Shown here: piece after piece, positions 1 through 8,214 of the stretch
Numbering within the stretch: the first letter of the stretch is position 1
How the letters are laid out: the number at the start of each line of letters is the position of its first letter
Origin: Streptomyces sp. AC555_RSS877
GTDB taxonomy: Bacteria > Actinomycetota > Actinomycetes > Streptomycetales > Streptomycetaceae
Direction: 5' to 3'
Assembly: GCF_019049245.1 (NCBI RefSeq)
Contig: NZ_JAGMUK010000221.1
Coordinates: 192,607-256,606, forward strand
Length of the DNA: 64,000 nucleotides
Notes under the pieces: model-generated
What the model saw: only the letters and a program-made list of their open reading frames with translations
The model's database searches: none
What the model was told of the DNA's origin: nothing
Program-made: the position numbers and the translations under genes

Positions 1-1
1 G

Positions 2-1237
2 GTGGAGACGCCGGTCGCGGAGGCCACTCCCGAGCCCGAGCCGGTGGCGGCCGAGGAGCCGGTCGCGGCCACGAAGGTCACGCCGGAGCCGGAGCAGGTC
101 GCGGAGGTTGCGCCCGAGCCCGAGCCGGTGGCGGCCGAGGAGCCGGTCGCGGCCACGAAGGTCACGCCGGAGCCGGAGCCGGTCGTCGAGCCGGAGCCTG
201 AGCCGGTCGCGGAGCCGACCGCCGAGGTGACGCCCGAACCCGCGCCCGAGCCGGTAGCGGAGGTCAGCCCCGAGCCGGAGCCCGCCGCCGAACCGGTCGC
301 GGTCACGGAGGTTGCTCCCGAACCCGAGCCCGAGCCGGTCGCGGAAATCGCTCCCGAGCCCGAGCCCGAGCCGGTGGCGGAGGTCAGCCCCGAGCCGGAG
401 CCCGAGCCCGTCGTCGAACCGGTCGCCGCCGCAGACCCGGAGCCGGTCGCGGAGGAGACCCCGGCCCCCGAGCCGGTCCCCACCCCCGAACCGTCGGCCG
501 CCGACGGCGAGGACGCCCCACAGGTGCCACCCGCAGTCGACGACGAAAGCAGCACGGGTGGTGCGGGTGGGAACACCGAGGCCGAAGGCGAAGCCGAGGC
601 CACCGTCCCCGCCACCCTCCGAACCGCCTACGAGGCCGCCGACACCACCCTCAAGGACAGGAACCTCACCGGCACCCGTGCCAAGGTCTACCTCGTCCTC
701 GACCGCTCCGCGTCCATGCGCCCGTACTACAAGGACGGCTCCGCCCAGGCCCTCGGCGAGCAGACCCTCGCCCTCGCGGCCCACCTCGACCCCGAGGCCA
801 AGGTCCACGTGGTCTTCTTCTCCACGGAACTGGACGGCACCGGCGAGCTGACCCTCACCGACCACGACAACAAGATCGACGAGCTGCACGCCGGCCTCGG
901 CCGCATGGGCCGTACCAGCTACCACGCCGCGGTCGAGGCAGTCGTCACCCACCACGCGCAGGAAGCGGCCCCCGGCACCCCCGCCCTCGTCGTCTTCCAG
1001 ACGGACGGCGCCCCCGACGCCAAGACCCCGGCCACCCAGTCCCTCACGGACGCCGCGAAGAGCCACCCCACCGTCTTCTTCTCCTTCGTCGCCTTCGGTG
1101 AGCAGGACAACAAGGCCTTCGACTACCTCCGCAAGCTGAAGACGGGCAACACGTCCTTCTTCCACGCGGGCCCGACCCCGCGCGAGCTCACGGACGCCGA
1201 GCTCTACGAGGGCGTACTGGCCACCTGGCGCCCGTAG
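2..1237 (+). CDS. vWA-domain protein with Pro/Glu-rich repeat region (5' end cut by window)
   Basis: The reading frame is open at the left window edge, so the true start is probably upstream. About 185 visible residues are low-complexity repeats of PEPEPVAE type, followed by a Gly/Ala/Glu linker. From about residue 215 there is a von Willebrand factor A domain with the MIDAS motif DRSASM (DxSxS) and a conserved TDG segment (FQTDGAPD), a metal-dependent protein-protein interaction fold. The repeats also show at DNA level (67 identical bases at 29-95 and 113-179). Family resemblance is to the vWA proteins found with tellurium-resistance-type (Ter) genes in actinobacteria; the exact function is unknown. 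A strong hairpin follows the stop. Confidence 0.8.
   Translation: METPVAEATPEPEPVAAEEPVAATKVTPEPEQVAEVAPEPEPVAAEEPVAATKVTPEPEPVVEPEPEPVAEPTAEVTPEPAPEPVAEVSPEPEPAAEPVAVTEVAPEPEPEPVAEIAPEPEPEPVAEVSPEPEPEPVVEPVAAADPEPVAEETPAPEPVPTPEPSAADGEDAPQVPPAVDDESSTGGAGGNTEAEGEAEATVPATLRTAYEAADTTLKDRNLTGTRAKVYLVLDRSASMRPYYKDGSAQALGEQTLALAAHLDPEAKVHVVFFSTELDGTGELTLTDHDNKIDELHAGLGRMGRTSYHAAVEAVVTHHAQEAAPGTPALVVFQTDGAPDAKTPATQSLTDAAKSHPTVFFSFVAFGEQDNKAFDYLRKLKTGNTSFFHAGPTPRELTDAELYEGVLATWRP
29..179. repeat. Direct repeat, 67 bp, offset 84 bp
   Basis: Bases 29-95 and 113-179 are identical and lie in frame within the vWA gene. They encode two copies of [20 protein letters not shown]. Shorter degenerate Pro-Glu units continue to about base 500. 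Confidence 0.85.
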
Positions 1238-1250
1238 CCCCGCAGCGACC

Positions 1251-1285
1251 TCGGGGGGTGGACCGATCTCCGGTCCACCCCCCGA
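1251..1285. terminator. Hairpin after the vWA gene
   Basis: Perfect 15-bp stem (1251-1265 with 1271-1285) around a 5-base loop, 13 bases after the vWA stop codon. No T-tract follows, as is common in Streptomyces. Confidence 0.75.
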
Positions 1286-1293
1286 AACGCATG

Positions 1294-1322
1294 TGAGTCG
1301 ATCTTCGCGAGCCCAGTAGGAT
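1294..1322 (+). promoter_or_regulatory. Candidate metG promoter, possibly leaderless transcript
   Basis: TAGGAT at 1317-1322 resembles a -10 box and lies 7 bases before the metG ATG. TGAGTC at 1294-1299 is a weak -35 with 17-base spacing. There is no ribosome binding site before the ATG, so a leaderless mRNA is plausible. Confidence 0.4.
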
Positions 1323-1329
1323 TTCGGGC

Positions 1330-2946
1330 ATGGCGGCCACTGGATCCGAGAAGCAGGGGGCGAAGGCGTACTACGTCTCGACCCCCATTTACTACGTCAA
1401 CGACGCTCCTCACCTGGGCCACGCCTACACGACCGTCGCAGGGGACGTGCTCACGCGCTGGCACCGTCAGCGCGGCGAGAAGGTGTGGTACCTCACCGGC
1501 ACGGACGAGCACGGTCAGAAGATCATGCGCACCGCGGACGCGAACGGGGTGAGTCCGCAGGAGTGGTGCGACAAGCTCGTGGAGGAGGCCTGGAAGCCCC
1601 TCTGGGAGCACCTGGAGATCGAGAACGACGACTTCATCCGCACCACGCAGAAGCGGCACACCGACCGCGTCCAGGAGTTCGTCCAGGACCTGTACGACAA
1701 GGGCGAGATCTACAAGGGCGGCTACGAGGGCCCGTACTGCGTCGGCTGCGAGGAGTACAAGCTCCCGGGCGAGCTGCTCGACGGCGAGGGTGACTTCGCG
1801 GGTCAGAAGCTGTGCCCGATCCACAAGAAGCCGGTGGAGATCCTCAGCGAGGAGAACTACTTCTTCAAGCTGAGCGAGTACGGCGAGAAGCTGCTCGCCC
1901 ACTACGAGGCGAACCCCGGCTTCATCCAGCCGGAGTCCGCGCGCAACGAGGTCGTGAACTTCGTCCGCCAGGGCCTGCAGGACCTGTCGATCTCCCGCTC
2001 GACCTTCGACTGGGGCATCCCGATCCCGTGGGACCAGAAGCACGTGATCTACGTGTGGGTCGACGCGCTGCTGAACTACGCCACGGCGGTCGGTTACAAC
2101 GAGAACCAGCAGAAGTTCGAGGAGACCTTCCCGGCCGACGTCCACCTGGTCGGCAAGGACATCCTCCGCTTCCACGCGGTGATCTGGCCCGCGATGCTGA
2201 TGGCACAGGGCCTCCCGCTGCCCGGCAAGATCGCCGCGAACGGCTGGCTGATGGTCGGCGGCGAGAAGATGTCGAAGTCGAACCTGACCGGCATCAAGCC
2301 GCAGGACCTGACCTCGCACTTCGGCGTGGACGCGTACCGCTGGTACTTCCTGCGCGCGATCGCCTTCGGCCAGGACGGCTCCTTCTCCTGGGAGGACTTC
2401 TCGGCCCGCTACACCAGCGAGCTGGCCAACGACTACGGCAACCTCGCCTCCCGCGTGGCGGCCATGGTCGGCAAGTACTTCGGCGGCGCCCTGCCCGAGG
2501 CGACGGCGTCCGGCGAGGCCGAGAAGGCGGTCCAGGACGGCCTGGCGAAGGCGGTGGCGGAAGCCGACCGGAAGATCGGCGAGGAGCTGGACTTCCAGGG
2601 CGGCATCCTGGCGGTCTTCGACTTCGTCAAGCAGGTCAACGGCTACATCACGGAGCAGGAGCCGTGGAAGGTCGCGAAGGACACCTCTGACGAGGGCAAG
2701 GCCCGCCTGGCCACGATCCTCTACACGGCCGCGGAGTCCCTCCGCGCGGCCGCGGTCCTCCTGAACCCGGTCATGCCGGACACCTCCCAGAAGCTCTGGG
2801 ACTCGCTCGGCGCCGGGACCTCCCTCGGCGCCCTCGCGGACCAGAAGGTCCAGGAGGCCGGCGAGTGGGGCAGGCTGCCGGTCGGCACGACGGTCACCAA
2901 GGGCGCGGTCCTCTTCCCGCGTCTGGAGGAGAAGCCGACGGCGTGA
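1330..2946 (+). CDS. metG: Methionyl-tRNA synthetase
   Basis: Class I aminoacyl-tRNA synthetase that charges tRNA-Met. The 538-residue product shows the HIGH-type signature HLGH at residues 28-31, the KMSKS loop at 313-317, and a zinc-knuckle insert (CVGCEEY and, later, CPIHKKP). The anticodon-binding helical domain follows from about residue 390. The protein lacks the C-terminal tRNA-binding (EMAP-like) domain found on longer bacterial MetRS, as is usual for the short form. The ATG is preceded by a -10-like TAGGAT rather than a Shine-Dalgarno sequence. Cytoplasmic housekeeping enzyme. Confidence 0.98.
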   Translation: MAATGSEKQGAKAYYVSTPIYYVNDAPHLGHAYTTVAGDVLTRWHRQRGEKVWYLTGTDEHGQKIMRTADANGVSPQEWCDKLVEEAWKPLWEHLEIENDDFIRTTQKRHTDRVQEFVQDLYDKGEIYKGGYEGPYCVGCEEYKLPGELLDGEGDFAGQKLCPIHKKPVEILSEENYFFKLSEYGEKLLAHYEANPGFIQPESARNEVVNFVRQGLQDLSISRSTFDWGIPIPWDQKHVIYVWVDALLNYATAVGYNENQQKFEETFPADVHLVGKDILRFHAVIWPAMLMAQGLPLPGKIAANGWLMVGGEKMSKSNLTGIKPQDLTSHFGVDAYRWYFLRAIAFGQDGSFSWEDFSARYTSELANDYGNLASRVAAMVGKYFGGALPEATASGEAEKAVQDGLAKAVAEADRKIGEELDFQGGILAVFDFVKQVNGYITEQEPWKVAKDTSDEGKARLATILYTAAESLRAAAVLLNPVMPDTSQKLWDSLGAGTSLGALADQKVQEAGEWGRLPVGTTVTKGAVLFPRLEEKPTA

Positions 2947-2966
2947 CGCGCGCGCTCGACAGCGCG

Positions 2967-2997
2967 GGGCCCGGGAAGCACACCGCTTCCCGGGCCC
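2967..2997. terminator. metG terminator hairpin
   Basis: Perfect 13-bp GC-rich stem (2967-2979 with 2985-2997) and loop ACACC, about 20 bases after the metG stop. Confidence 0.85.
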
Positions 2998-3054
2998 TTG
3001 CCTGTACCCCTACCCCCTGCCGGAATGTCCCCGACCACCCGTATGGTTTCCGCC

Positions 3055-3537
3055 ATGGCAATGGCAGTACCCGAGGTCATTCCGATCGCCTACGCGCCCA
3101 GGCGTCACACCGAGTCCATCGGCCGGTACGCGGACGGCCAGTTCCTGGCGTCGATCACGTACGCCTTCCCCGAGGGCTTCCGTCCCGACGAGGGCTGGGA
3201 AGAGCACAAACGCCTCTACGTGGCACTGCACACCTTCGACGCGGACGGCCACTACCGCGACTCGGAGATCTGGTGCGCGGGCACCTGGGCGGACCAGCAG
3301 CGCGCCCCTGACGGCAACGACTCGGTCCTCGGCCGCGCCCGCATCCACCTGTCGAAACTCCTGCGCAGCCTGCCGCGCCGCTCCTACACCGACATCGCCG
3401 TCCGCCCCTTCCAGCTCACCGTCGACGGAGTCCGTTTCGGCCTGGTGATCCGCAAGGAGGAGGACGAGTCCTGGGCCGAGCTCTACCCGGACCGCCTGGA
3501 ATTCGGCGAACCCTGGGACGGCCGGTACGTCACCTGA
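3055..3537 (+). CDS. Conserved hypothetical protein, 160 aa
   Basis: Soluble 160-residue protein beginning MAMAVPEVIPIAY. It has no signal peptide, membrane segment or recognised catalytic motif. The sequence is mixed alpha/beta with many aromatic residues (GWEEHKRLYVALHTFDADG). It follows metG after a strong terminator and is convergent with the pectate lyase gene. An in-frame TTG at 2998 would add 19 residues but lies in the metG terminator loop region, so ATG 3055 is preferred. Function unknown. Confidence 0.75.
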   Translation: MAMAVPEVIPIAYAPRRHTESIGRYADGQFLASITYAFPEGFRPDEGWEEHKRLYVALHTFDADGHYRDSEIWCAGTWADQQRAPDGNDSVLGRARIHLSKLLRSLPRRSYTDIAVRPFQLTVDGVRFGLVIRKEEDESWAELYPDRLEFGEPWDGRYVT

Positions 3538-3634
3538 CCCGCAGCCGGTGCAGGAGGGCGGCGAGGCCGCTCTGGATGAGCACGGCCTGACCGCCCTCGC
3601 GCAGGGTGCCGGCCCCGCCGGCCTCGGCGGTGCC

Positions 3635-5005
3635 CTACAGCACCCCCGCCCCCGTCGTCGTCGCCAGCGACGTCAGCAGGTTCTTCGCCGACGGCTCCAG
3701 CCCCGCCGTGAGCGACGGCGTCCAGTTCACCGTCGTCTTCAGCTTCTTCGAGTTCGCGGCGTTGTACGCGGCGACGACATCCGTCGCCGTGCCGTTGACG
3801 AGGTTGCCGCCGCCCGCGACCGAACCCGTGCCGTCGCCGCTGAGCAGCTTGGCGACCTTGCCGCCGGCCGGCACCGTCCAGTAGTTGTTCTCCGCGACGA
3901 CCTGAGCCTTGGCGCGGGAGTCGATGCTGTACTTCGGCGCGTAGCCGTTCAGCGTCGTCGTGTCGTAGACGTTGTTGTAGATGTGGATCTGGCCGATGCG
4001 GGCCAGCGGGGCCCGCTGGGTGATGCCCTTCCACACGTTGTGGTGGATGGAGACACGCAGCTTGCCGACGCTGTCGGTGTCGCTGCTGCCGATCAGCATC
4101 GTCTTGTCGTGGTTGGTGAACTGGTTGCGCTCGACGGTCACCAGGTCCGAGCCGTTGGTGATGTCGAGGGCGCCGTCGTGGATCTGGTACTTCCGGCCGA
4201 AGTACGTCTTCTCCGCACTGTCGAAGAACGGCGCGTCGGTGAAGGTGTTGTGGTCGGCCCAGACGTGGGTCGCCCCGCGCAGGGTGACGGAGTCGTAGTT
4301 GGAGTTCCACTCGCCCGCCGAGCCGTCGGTCGGGTCCCATTGCGGGAAGCAGTCCTCGGTGGCGGCGAAGGTGAGGTTGCGGATGATGACGTTGTCGACG
4401 CTCTTGACCTGGAGACTGCCGCCGGTGATGCCGGCCTTGGTGCCGGGGACGCCGACGAGCGTCGTGTTGGCGGGCACCTTGAAGACGATGTTCTTCGCCT
4501 GCTTGGCCTGGGCGGCGGCGCGGGCGCTCTCCTGGGTGCCGGAGGGCAGCTTCGAGGTGCCGTACGTCGCCGGGTCGAACGCCTTCAGATAGGCCGACAG
4601 CGAGTAGCCGGTGCCCGACGCGTAGTCCGCGCAGGTCAGTTTCTTGCCCGCGGCGTCGGTGTTGGCGTCGATCGTGCCCTTGACCTTGATGATCCGCGGC
4701 GTGGTGTCGGAGGCGGAACCGAGCGCCTTCACTAATTCGGCGCGGGTGGAGACGGTGAAGGTGTGCGCGGAGTCGGCCTTCGCGCCACCGGTCGTGCCGG
4801 TGCCGGAGGCCGCCCAGCCGTTCTTGGCGGCGAGCGACTGGTGGTACAGGTCCACGGCATCGGCGTTCGCGTTCATCACGAAGACACCGGCGCCGGCCCC
4901 GGCGGCCAGGGCGGCGACGGAGACGACGAGGATGCGCCGCGAGCGGAGGGACCGGCGGTGGGAGGGTGCTGCCACGGAGGAGTCCTTACGTGGGTGTGTG
5001 CGCAT
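3635..5005 (-). CDS. Secreted pectate lyase, polysaccharide lyase family 1
   Basis: The 456-residue product has a long actinobacterial signal peptide: a basic N-terminus, hydrophobic ILVVSVAALAAGAGAG, and probable cleavage near residue 50 after NADA. The body is a right-handed beta-helix with PL1 signatures: HVWADHNTF, DGALDITNGSDLVTVE, HDKTMLIGSSD and HHNVWKGITQRAPLAR, where the last arginine matches the catalytic Arg of pectate lyases. The expected reaction is eliminative cleavage of polygalacturonate outside the cell, supporting use of plant debris. It stands alone, convergent with the gene at 3055. Confidence 0.92.
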   Translation of the reverse strand: MRTHPRKDSSVAAPSHRRSLRSRRILVVSVAALAAGAGAGVFVMNANADAVDLYHQSLAAKNGWAASGTGTTGGAKADSAHTFTVSTRAELVKALGSASDTTPRIIKVKGTIDANTDAAGKKLTCADYASGTGYSLSAYLKAFDPATYGTSKLPSGTQESARAAAQAKQAKNIVFKVPANTTLVGVPGTKAGITGGSLQVKSVDNVIIRNLTFAATEDCFPQWDPTDGSAGEWNSNYDSVTLRGATHVWADHNTFTDAPFFDSAEKTYFGRKYQIHDGALDITNGSDLVTVERNQFTNHDKTMLIGSSDTDSVGKLRVSIHHNVWKGITQRAPLARIGQIHIYNNVYDTTTLNGYAPKYSIDSRAKAQVVAENNYWTVPAGGKVAKLLSGDGTGSVAGGGNLVNGTATDVVAAYNAANSKKLKTTVNWTPSLTAGLEPSAKNLLTSLATTTGAGVL

Positions 5006-5161
5006 GTGTTGTGTGCTGCGCGTGTTGTCCGTGAAGCTCCGGTGAACGGGGCTTCCGACTCCTCAGTGGCCGCCGGGATCACAAGGGTTGCCGTGAAGAG
5101 AGAAATTGACGGAACGCCAGGTGCGGCAAAAAACTACAGACCCTCCCGAACCTCCGGATCT

Positions 5162-6745
5162 CTACCTCCGCCCGCCCCCGAAGCCGCCCTCCGGTGCCTC
5201 CCCCGCCGTCACCGTCGCGAGCTCCTCCGCCGAGCCGAGGTCGCCCGACGTCGCCAGACCGCCCGTGCTCGCGCCGGACGCCGAGCCGCCGGAGTGGATC
5301 CGGTACTCCTCGCCGCTGCTGACCGCGGCGGAGGAGAAGACGACGTTCTGGATCGCCTTCGAGGTGACGTACGTCGCCACCACCTTGCCGTCGGCGTCCA
5401 CCACGTGCAGCGTCGTACCCGCATCGACCGTCGTGTCGAGCGTCGCCGACACCCAGCCCTGCCCGGACTCGGTGTCGGGGGCGACGGCCATGCCCGCGCT
5501 CCCGGCGGCCATCACCACCCCGCCGCTGACGGTGAAGCTGCCGTTGACGTCGAGTGCGCCGTTGCCGCCCTGTTCGGGGCCGTTGACGACGAGGGTGCCG
5601 CCGGTGATCTCGGCGGTGCCGTTGGAGTCGAAGCCGTCGCCGTCGGCGTTGATGACCAGGGTGCCGCCGGTGACCTTCAGGGTGAAGTCCCCCGCGGGCT
5701 CGCCCCCGCCGCCGCCCGGGCCGCGGCCTGCGCCGCCGCTCTCCTCCGTCGTCGTACCGCCGGACGCGTTCACCCCGTCGTCGGAGGAGGTGATCTCCGT
5801 CGAGCCGCCGGCGACCGTGATGTCCTTGCCCTCCAGGCCCTCGTTGGACCGCGTGAGCTTCACCGTGCCGCCGTCGACGACCAGATCGCCCTCGGCGTGC
5901 ACGCCGTCGTCGCCGGCGGCGATCGTCACCGCGGCCCCGCCCAGGTGCACCGCCGCGTCGCTGTGCACGCCGTCGGCGGAGGAGTCGACGGCGACGGTGC
6001 CGTGCTCCAGGACGGTGATGACGCCCGACTTCAGTCCGTGCGCGGAGCTGTCGTCGGCGGCCTCGCTGTGCACGTCCAGGGAAACGCCGCCGGTGACGAC
6101 GAGGTCGGTGGCCGCGTCGACGCCGTCGCCCGTGGAGGTCACCTCGACCGTGCCGCCGTCGACGGCGACGTAACCGGCATCCGCCTTCTCGGTGTTGTCG
6201 GCCTTGAGTCCGTCGCCCTCGGCGGTCACGGCGAGGTCGACGCCCCTGACCGACAGGTTCACCACCCGACCGCCCAAGAGCATGTCGAGGTGTGCGCGCA
6301 GGGCGTCCTCGTCGGTGTAGGCGGAGTCGAGGCGAAGGCTGCGCGTGCGGTGCCGGGCGAACAGGCGGGGGTGGTCACCGAGGTACATCGTGCCGACGAT
6401 CAGCAGGGTCAGCGCGGTGGTCAGCACGGTCGCGTGTTGCGGCAGTCCGCCGAGCAGTCCGATCGCCAGGGCGGAGAAGTAGTACGCGATCTCGTGCTGG
6501 GCGATCTCGTACGACCGCAACCGGATGATCGACAGCACCCCGAACAGGCCCATGCCCAAGCCGATCCCGACCGACGTGGAACTGAGCGTCATCGCCACGG
6601 AGAGCACGCCGACGTTGACACCGAGGAACGCGGCGACGAGGTCCCGGCGGTGATGACGCGGGAAGAAGACGCCGAAGGTGAGTACGGAGACTGCGACGAG
6701 GTCGCAGGCGACCAACACCAGTTGGTTCACGGCCGTTGAGGTCAT
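5162..6745 (-). CDS. DUF4956 membrane domain fused to the C-terminal part of a Cthe_2159-type beta-helix protein
   Basis: Chimeric 527-residue protein. Residues 1-130 carry about five membrane segments and the DUF4956 core (GLFGVLSIIRLRSYEI, YYFSALAIGLLGG). The usual cytoplasmic tail (LDSAYTDEDALRAHLDMLLG) runs to about residue 168 and then changes, within LSVRGVDLAVTAEGDG, into the repetitive Gly/Asp beta-helix typical of carbohydrate-binding domain (Cthe_2159) proteins. The DUF4956 C-terminal strand pair and both the signal peptide and first half of a normal Cthe_2159 protein are missing. In related genomes (from memory) the two are separate neighbours, often beside a VTC-type polyphosphate polymerase. 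A fusion by deletion is inferred. The junction is near base 6250. Confidence 0.85.
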   Translation of the reverse strand: MTSTAVNQLVLVACDLVAVSVLTFGVFFPRHHRRDLVAAFLGVNVGVLSVAMTLSSTSVGIGLGMGLFGVLSIIRLRSYEIAQHEIAYYFSALAIGLLGGLPQHATVLTTALTLLIVGTMYLGDHPRLFARHRTRSLRLDSAYTDEDALRAHLDMLLGGRVVNLSVRGVDLAVTAEGDGLKADNTEKADAGYVAVDGGTVEVTSTGDGVDAATDLVVTGGVSLDVHSEAADDSSAHGLKSGVITVLEHGTVAVDSSADGVHSDAAVHLGGAAVTIAAGDDGVHAEGDLVVDGGTVKLTRSNEGLEGKDITVAGGSTEITSSDDGVNASGGTTTEESGGAGRGPGGGGGEPAGDFTLKVTGGTLVINADGDGFDSNGTAEITGGTLVVNGPEQGGNGALDVNGSFTVSGGVVMAAGSAGMAVAPDTESGQGWVSATLDTTVDAGTTLHVVDADGKVVATYVTSKAIQNVVFSSAAVSSGEEYRIHSGGSASGASTGGLATSGDLGSAEELATVTAGEAPEGGFGGGRR

Positions 6746-6929
6746 GGGACGACAGTCGGGGAGTCGTCTGTGAAGCGTCTTTGAGCTGCCTTAAATGGGC
6801 GTTCCCCATGTCCAGCGTCACAGGCTCATCGCGACTTGCTGAGAGATTTCCGCTTTTTCGTGATTTTCCGCTTTTGCCACGGCAGCGAGTGGTTACGCGT
6901 AAGGAACGACAGAAGCAAGGAGAGCGCCA
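6746..6929. other. Divergent intergenic region between the fusion gene and the PRC-barrel gene
   Basis: This 184-base spacer is less GC-rich than its surroundings in the middle (about 6840-6900, with TTTCCGCTTTTTCGTG and TTTTCCGCTTTTGCC as near-repeats). It must hold both divergent promoters. No convincing consensus boxes could be assigned. Confidence 0.5.
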
Positions 6930-7751
6930 ATGATCACTCGCGACCAGATTGCCACCGTTCTGGATCATCCCGTCCACGACGCGGAGGGCGTCAAGATCGG
7001 TGACGCCAAGCACGTCTTCTTCGACGATGTGACCGGTGAGCCCGAATGGGTGAGCGTGAGGACCGGCCTGTTCGGGACCAGCGAGTCGTTCGTGCCGATC
7101 CACGACGGGACAGTGGTGGAGGACCACTTGGAGGTGCCCTACGCCAGGGACACGGTCAAGGACGCGCCGAACGTCGACGTCGACGCCGGCGGACACCTGT
7201 CCGAACAGGAAGAGCACCGCCTCTACGAGCACTACGGCATCGACTGGGACACCGCTTGGCAACAGGCCAACCAGCCCCCCGAAGGCGGCCGGGCACGCCT
7301 CGGCACCGACACCACCGGGCAGGACATGACCGCTACCGGGACGCGGCCTGGAGGCGACGACGCGATGACGCGCTCCGAGGAGCAGATGCACGTCGGTGTC
7401 GAACGCCGAGAGACCGGCCGGGCGCGCCTGCGCAAGTACGTGGTCACCGAGGAGGTCCAGCGGACCGTTCCCGTGCGCCACGAAGAAGTCCGCGTCGAGC
7501 ACGAGCCGATCACCGACGCCAACCGGGACGCGGCCATGTCCGGCCCCGACATCACCGAGGCCGAGCACGAGGTGATCCTCCACGAGGAGCGCCCCGTCGT
7601 GGAGACGGAGGCCGTCCCCGTCGAACGCGTCCGGCTGAGCACCGAGGAGCGTACCGAGGAGGAAACCGTTCATGGCGAGGTCCGCAAGGAGCGGATCGAG
7701 ACCGATCGCACCGACGAGACCGAGACCGAGACCGGCCAGGGTGACCGATGA
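6930..7751 (+). CDS. PRC-barrel and DUF2382 domain protein
   Basis: The 273-residue soluble protein has an N-terminal PRC-barrel (about residues 1-100, beginning ITRDQIATVLDHPVHDAEG) and a C-terminal DUF2382 domain (from about residue 150: HVGVERRETGRARLRKYVV, then VEHEPI and EVILHEERPVVETEAVPVE), separated by a hydrophilic linker. The tail is very acidic and repetitive (TDETETETGQGDR). Proteins of this build are common in actinobacteria and are often linked with envelope or osmotic stress responses, but the biochemical role is unknown. An AAGGAG ribosome binding site precedes the ATG. Confidence 0.88.
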   Translation: MITRDQIATVLDHPVHDAEGVKIGDAKHVFFDDVTGEPEWVSVRTGLFGTSESFVPIHDGTVVEDHLEVPYARDTVKDAPNVDVDAGGHLSEQEEHRLYEHYGIDWDTAWQQANQPPEGGRARLGTDTTGQDMTATGTRPGGDDAMTRSEEQMHVGVERRETGRARLRKYVVTEEVQRTVPVRHEEVRVEHEPITDANRDAAMSGPDITEAEHEVILHEERPVVETEAVPVERVRLSTEERTEEETVHGEVRKERIETDRTDETETETGQGDR

Positions 7752-7832
7752 CCGGATCCTCGTGGACCCGCCGGACCCACCCGGACACGCACTGCGGGAT
7801 CTTCTCGTTGATCAGCGCATGAGGAGGACGTC

Positions 7833-8102
7833 ATGGGCACCATCAGCCAGCCCCTCACCGACGAAAGCATCAAGGTCCGCCAGCTCAGCCACTACCAGTT
7901 CAGCTGGGTCGCCGGCGACGCAGGCGCACGCGGCACGTTCACCCTGCAGCTCGTTCTCGACGAGGGCGCCTGGGAGGAAGTGCTGACCATCGACGTCGAC
8001 GACGCCGATGTCCTGGACGACCTGCTGAAGACCACCGGCACCGTCCACTACGACGTCGGTCGCCGCACCCTGATCTTCGGCGTCACCCGCGTCGCCGGCT
8101 AG
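7833..8102 (+). CDS. Small conserved hypothetical protein, 89 aa
   Basis: An 89-residue acidic protein (MGTISQPLTDESIKVRQLS) predicted to be mostly beta strand, with no membrane segment or signal peptide. A strong GAGGAGG ribosome binding site lies 6-7 bases before the ATG. It is 81 bases downstream of the PRC-barrel gene on the same strand, so co-transcription is plausible and would suggest a role in the same stress response. The family was not recognised. Confidence 0.75.
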   Translation: MGTISQPLTDESIKVRQLSHYQFSWVAGDAGARGTFTLQLVLDEGAWEEVLTIDVDDADVLDDLLKTTGTVHYDVGRRTLIFGVTRVAG

Positions 8103-8214
8103 ACCAGGCTTAGCACCCGCCCTGCCCCTCCACCTGCGCGGACACACCCCCGCCCCCTGATAGCATCCGGCCACTTGTGCGAGGGCGGGGGCCCTCGTGG
8201 GGAGGGAACTTCAC

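Noticed and set aside
4763-6739. Long 658-residue open frame on the + strand
   Set aside because: Antisense shadow of the pectate lyase and fusion genes; Arg/Gly/Val-rich composition typical of high-GC shadows and no recognisable domain.
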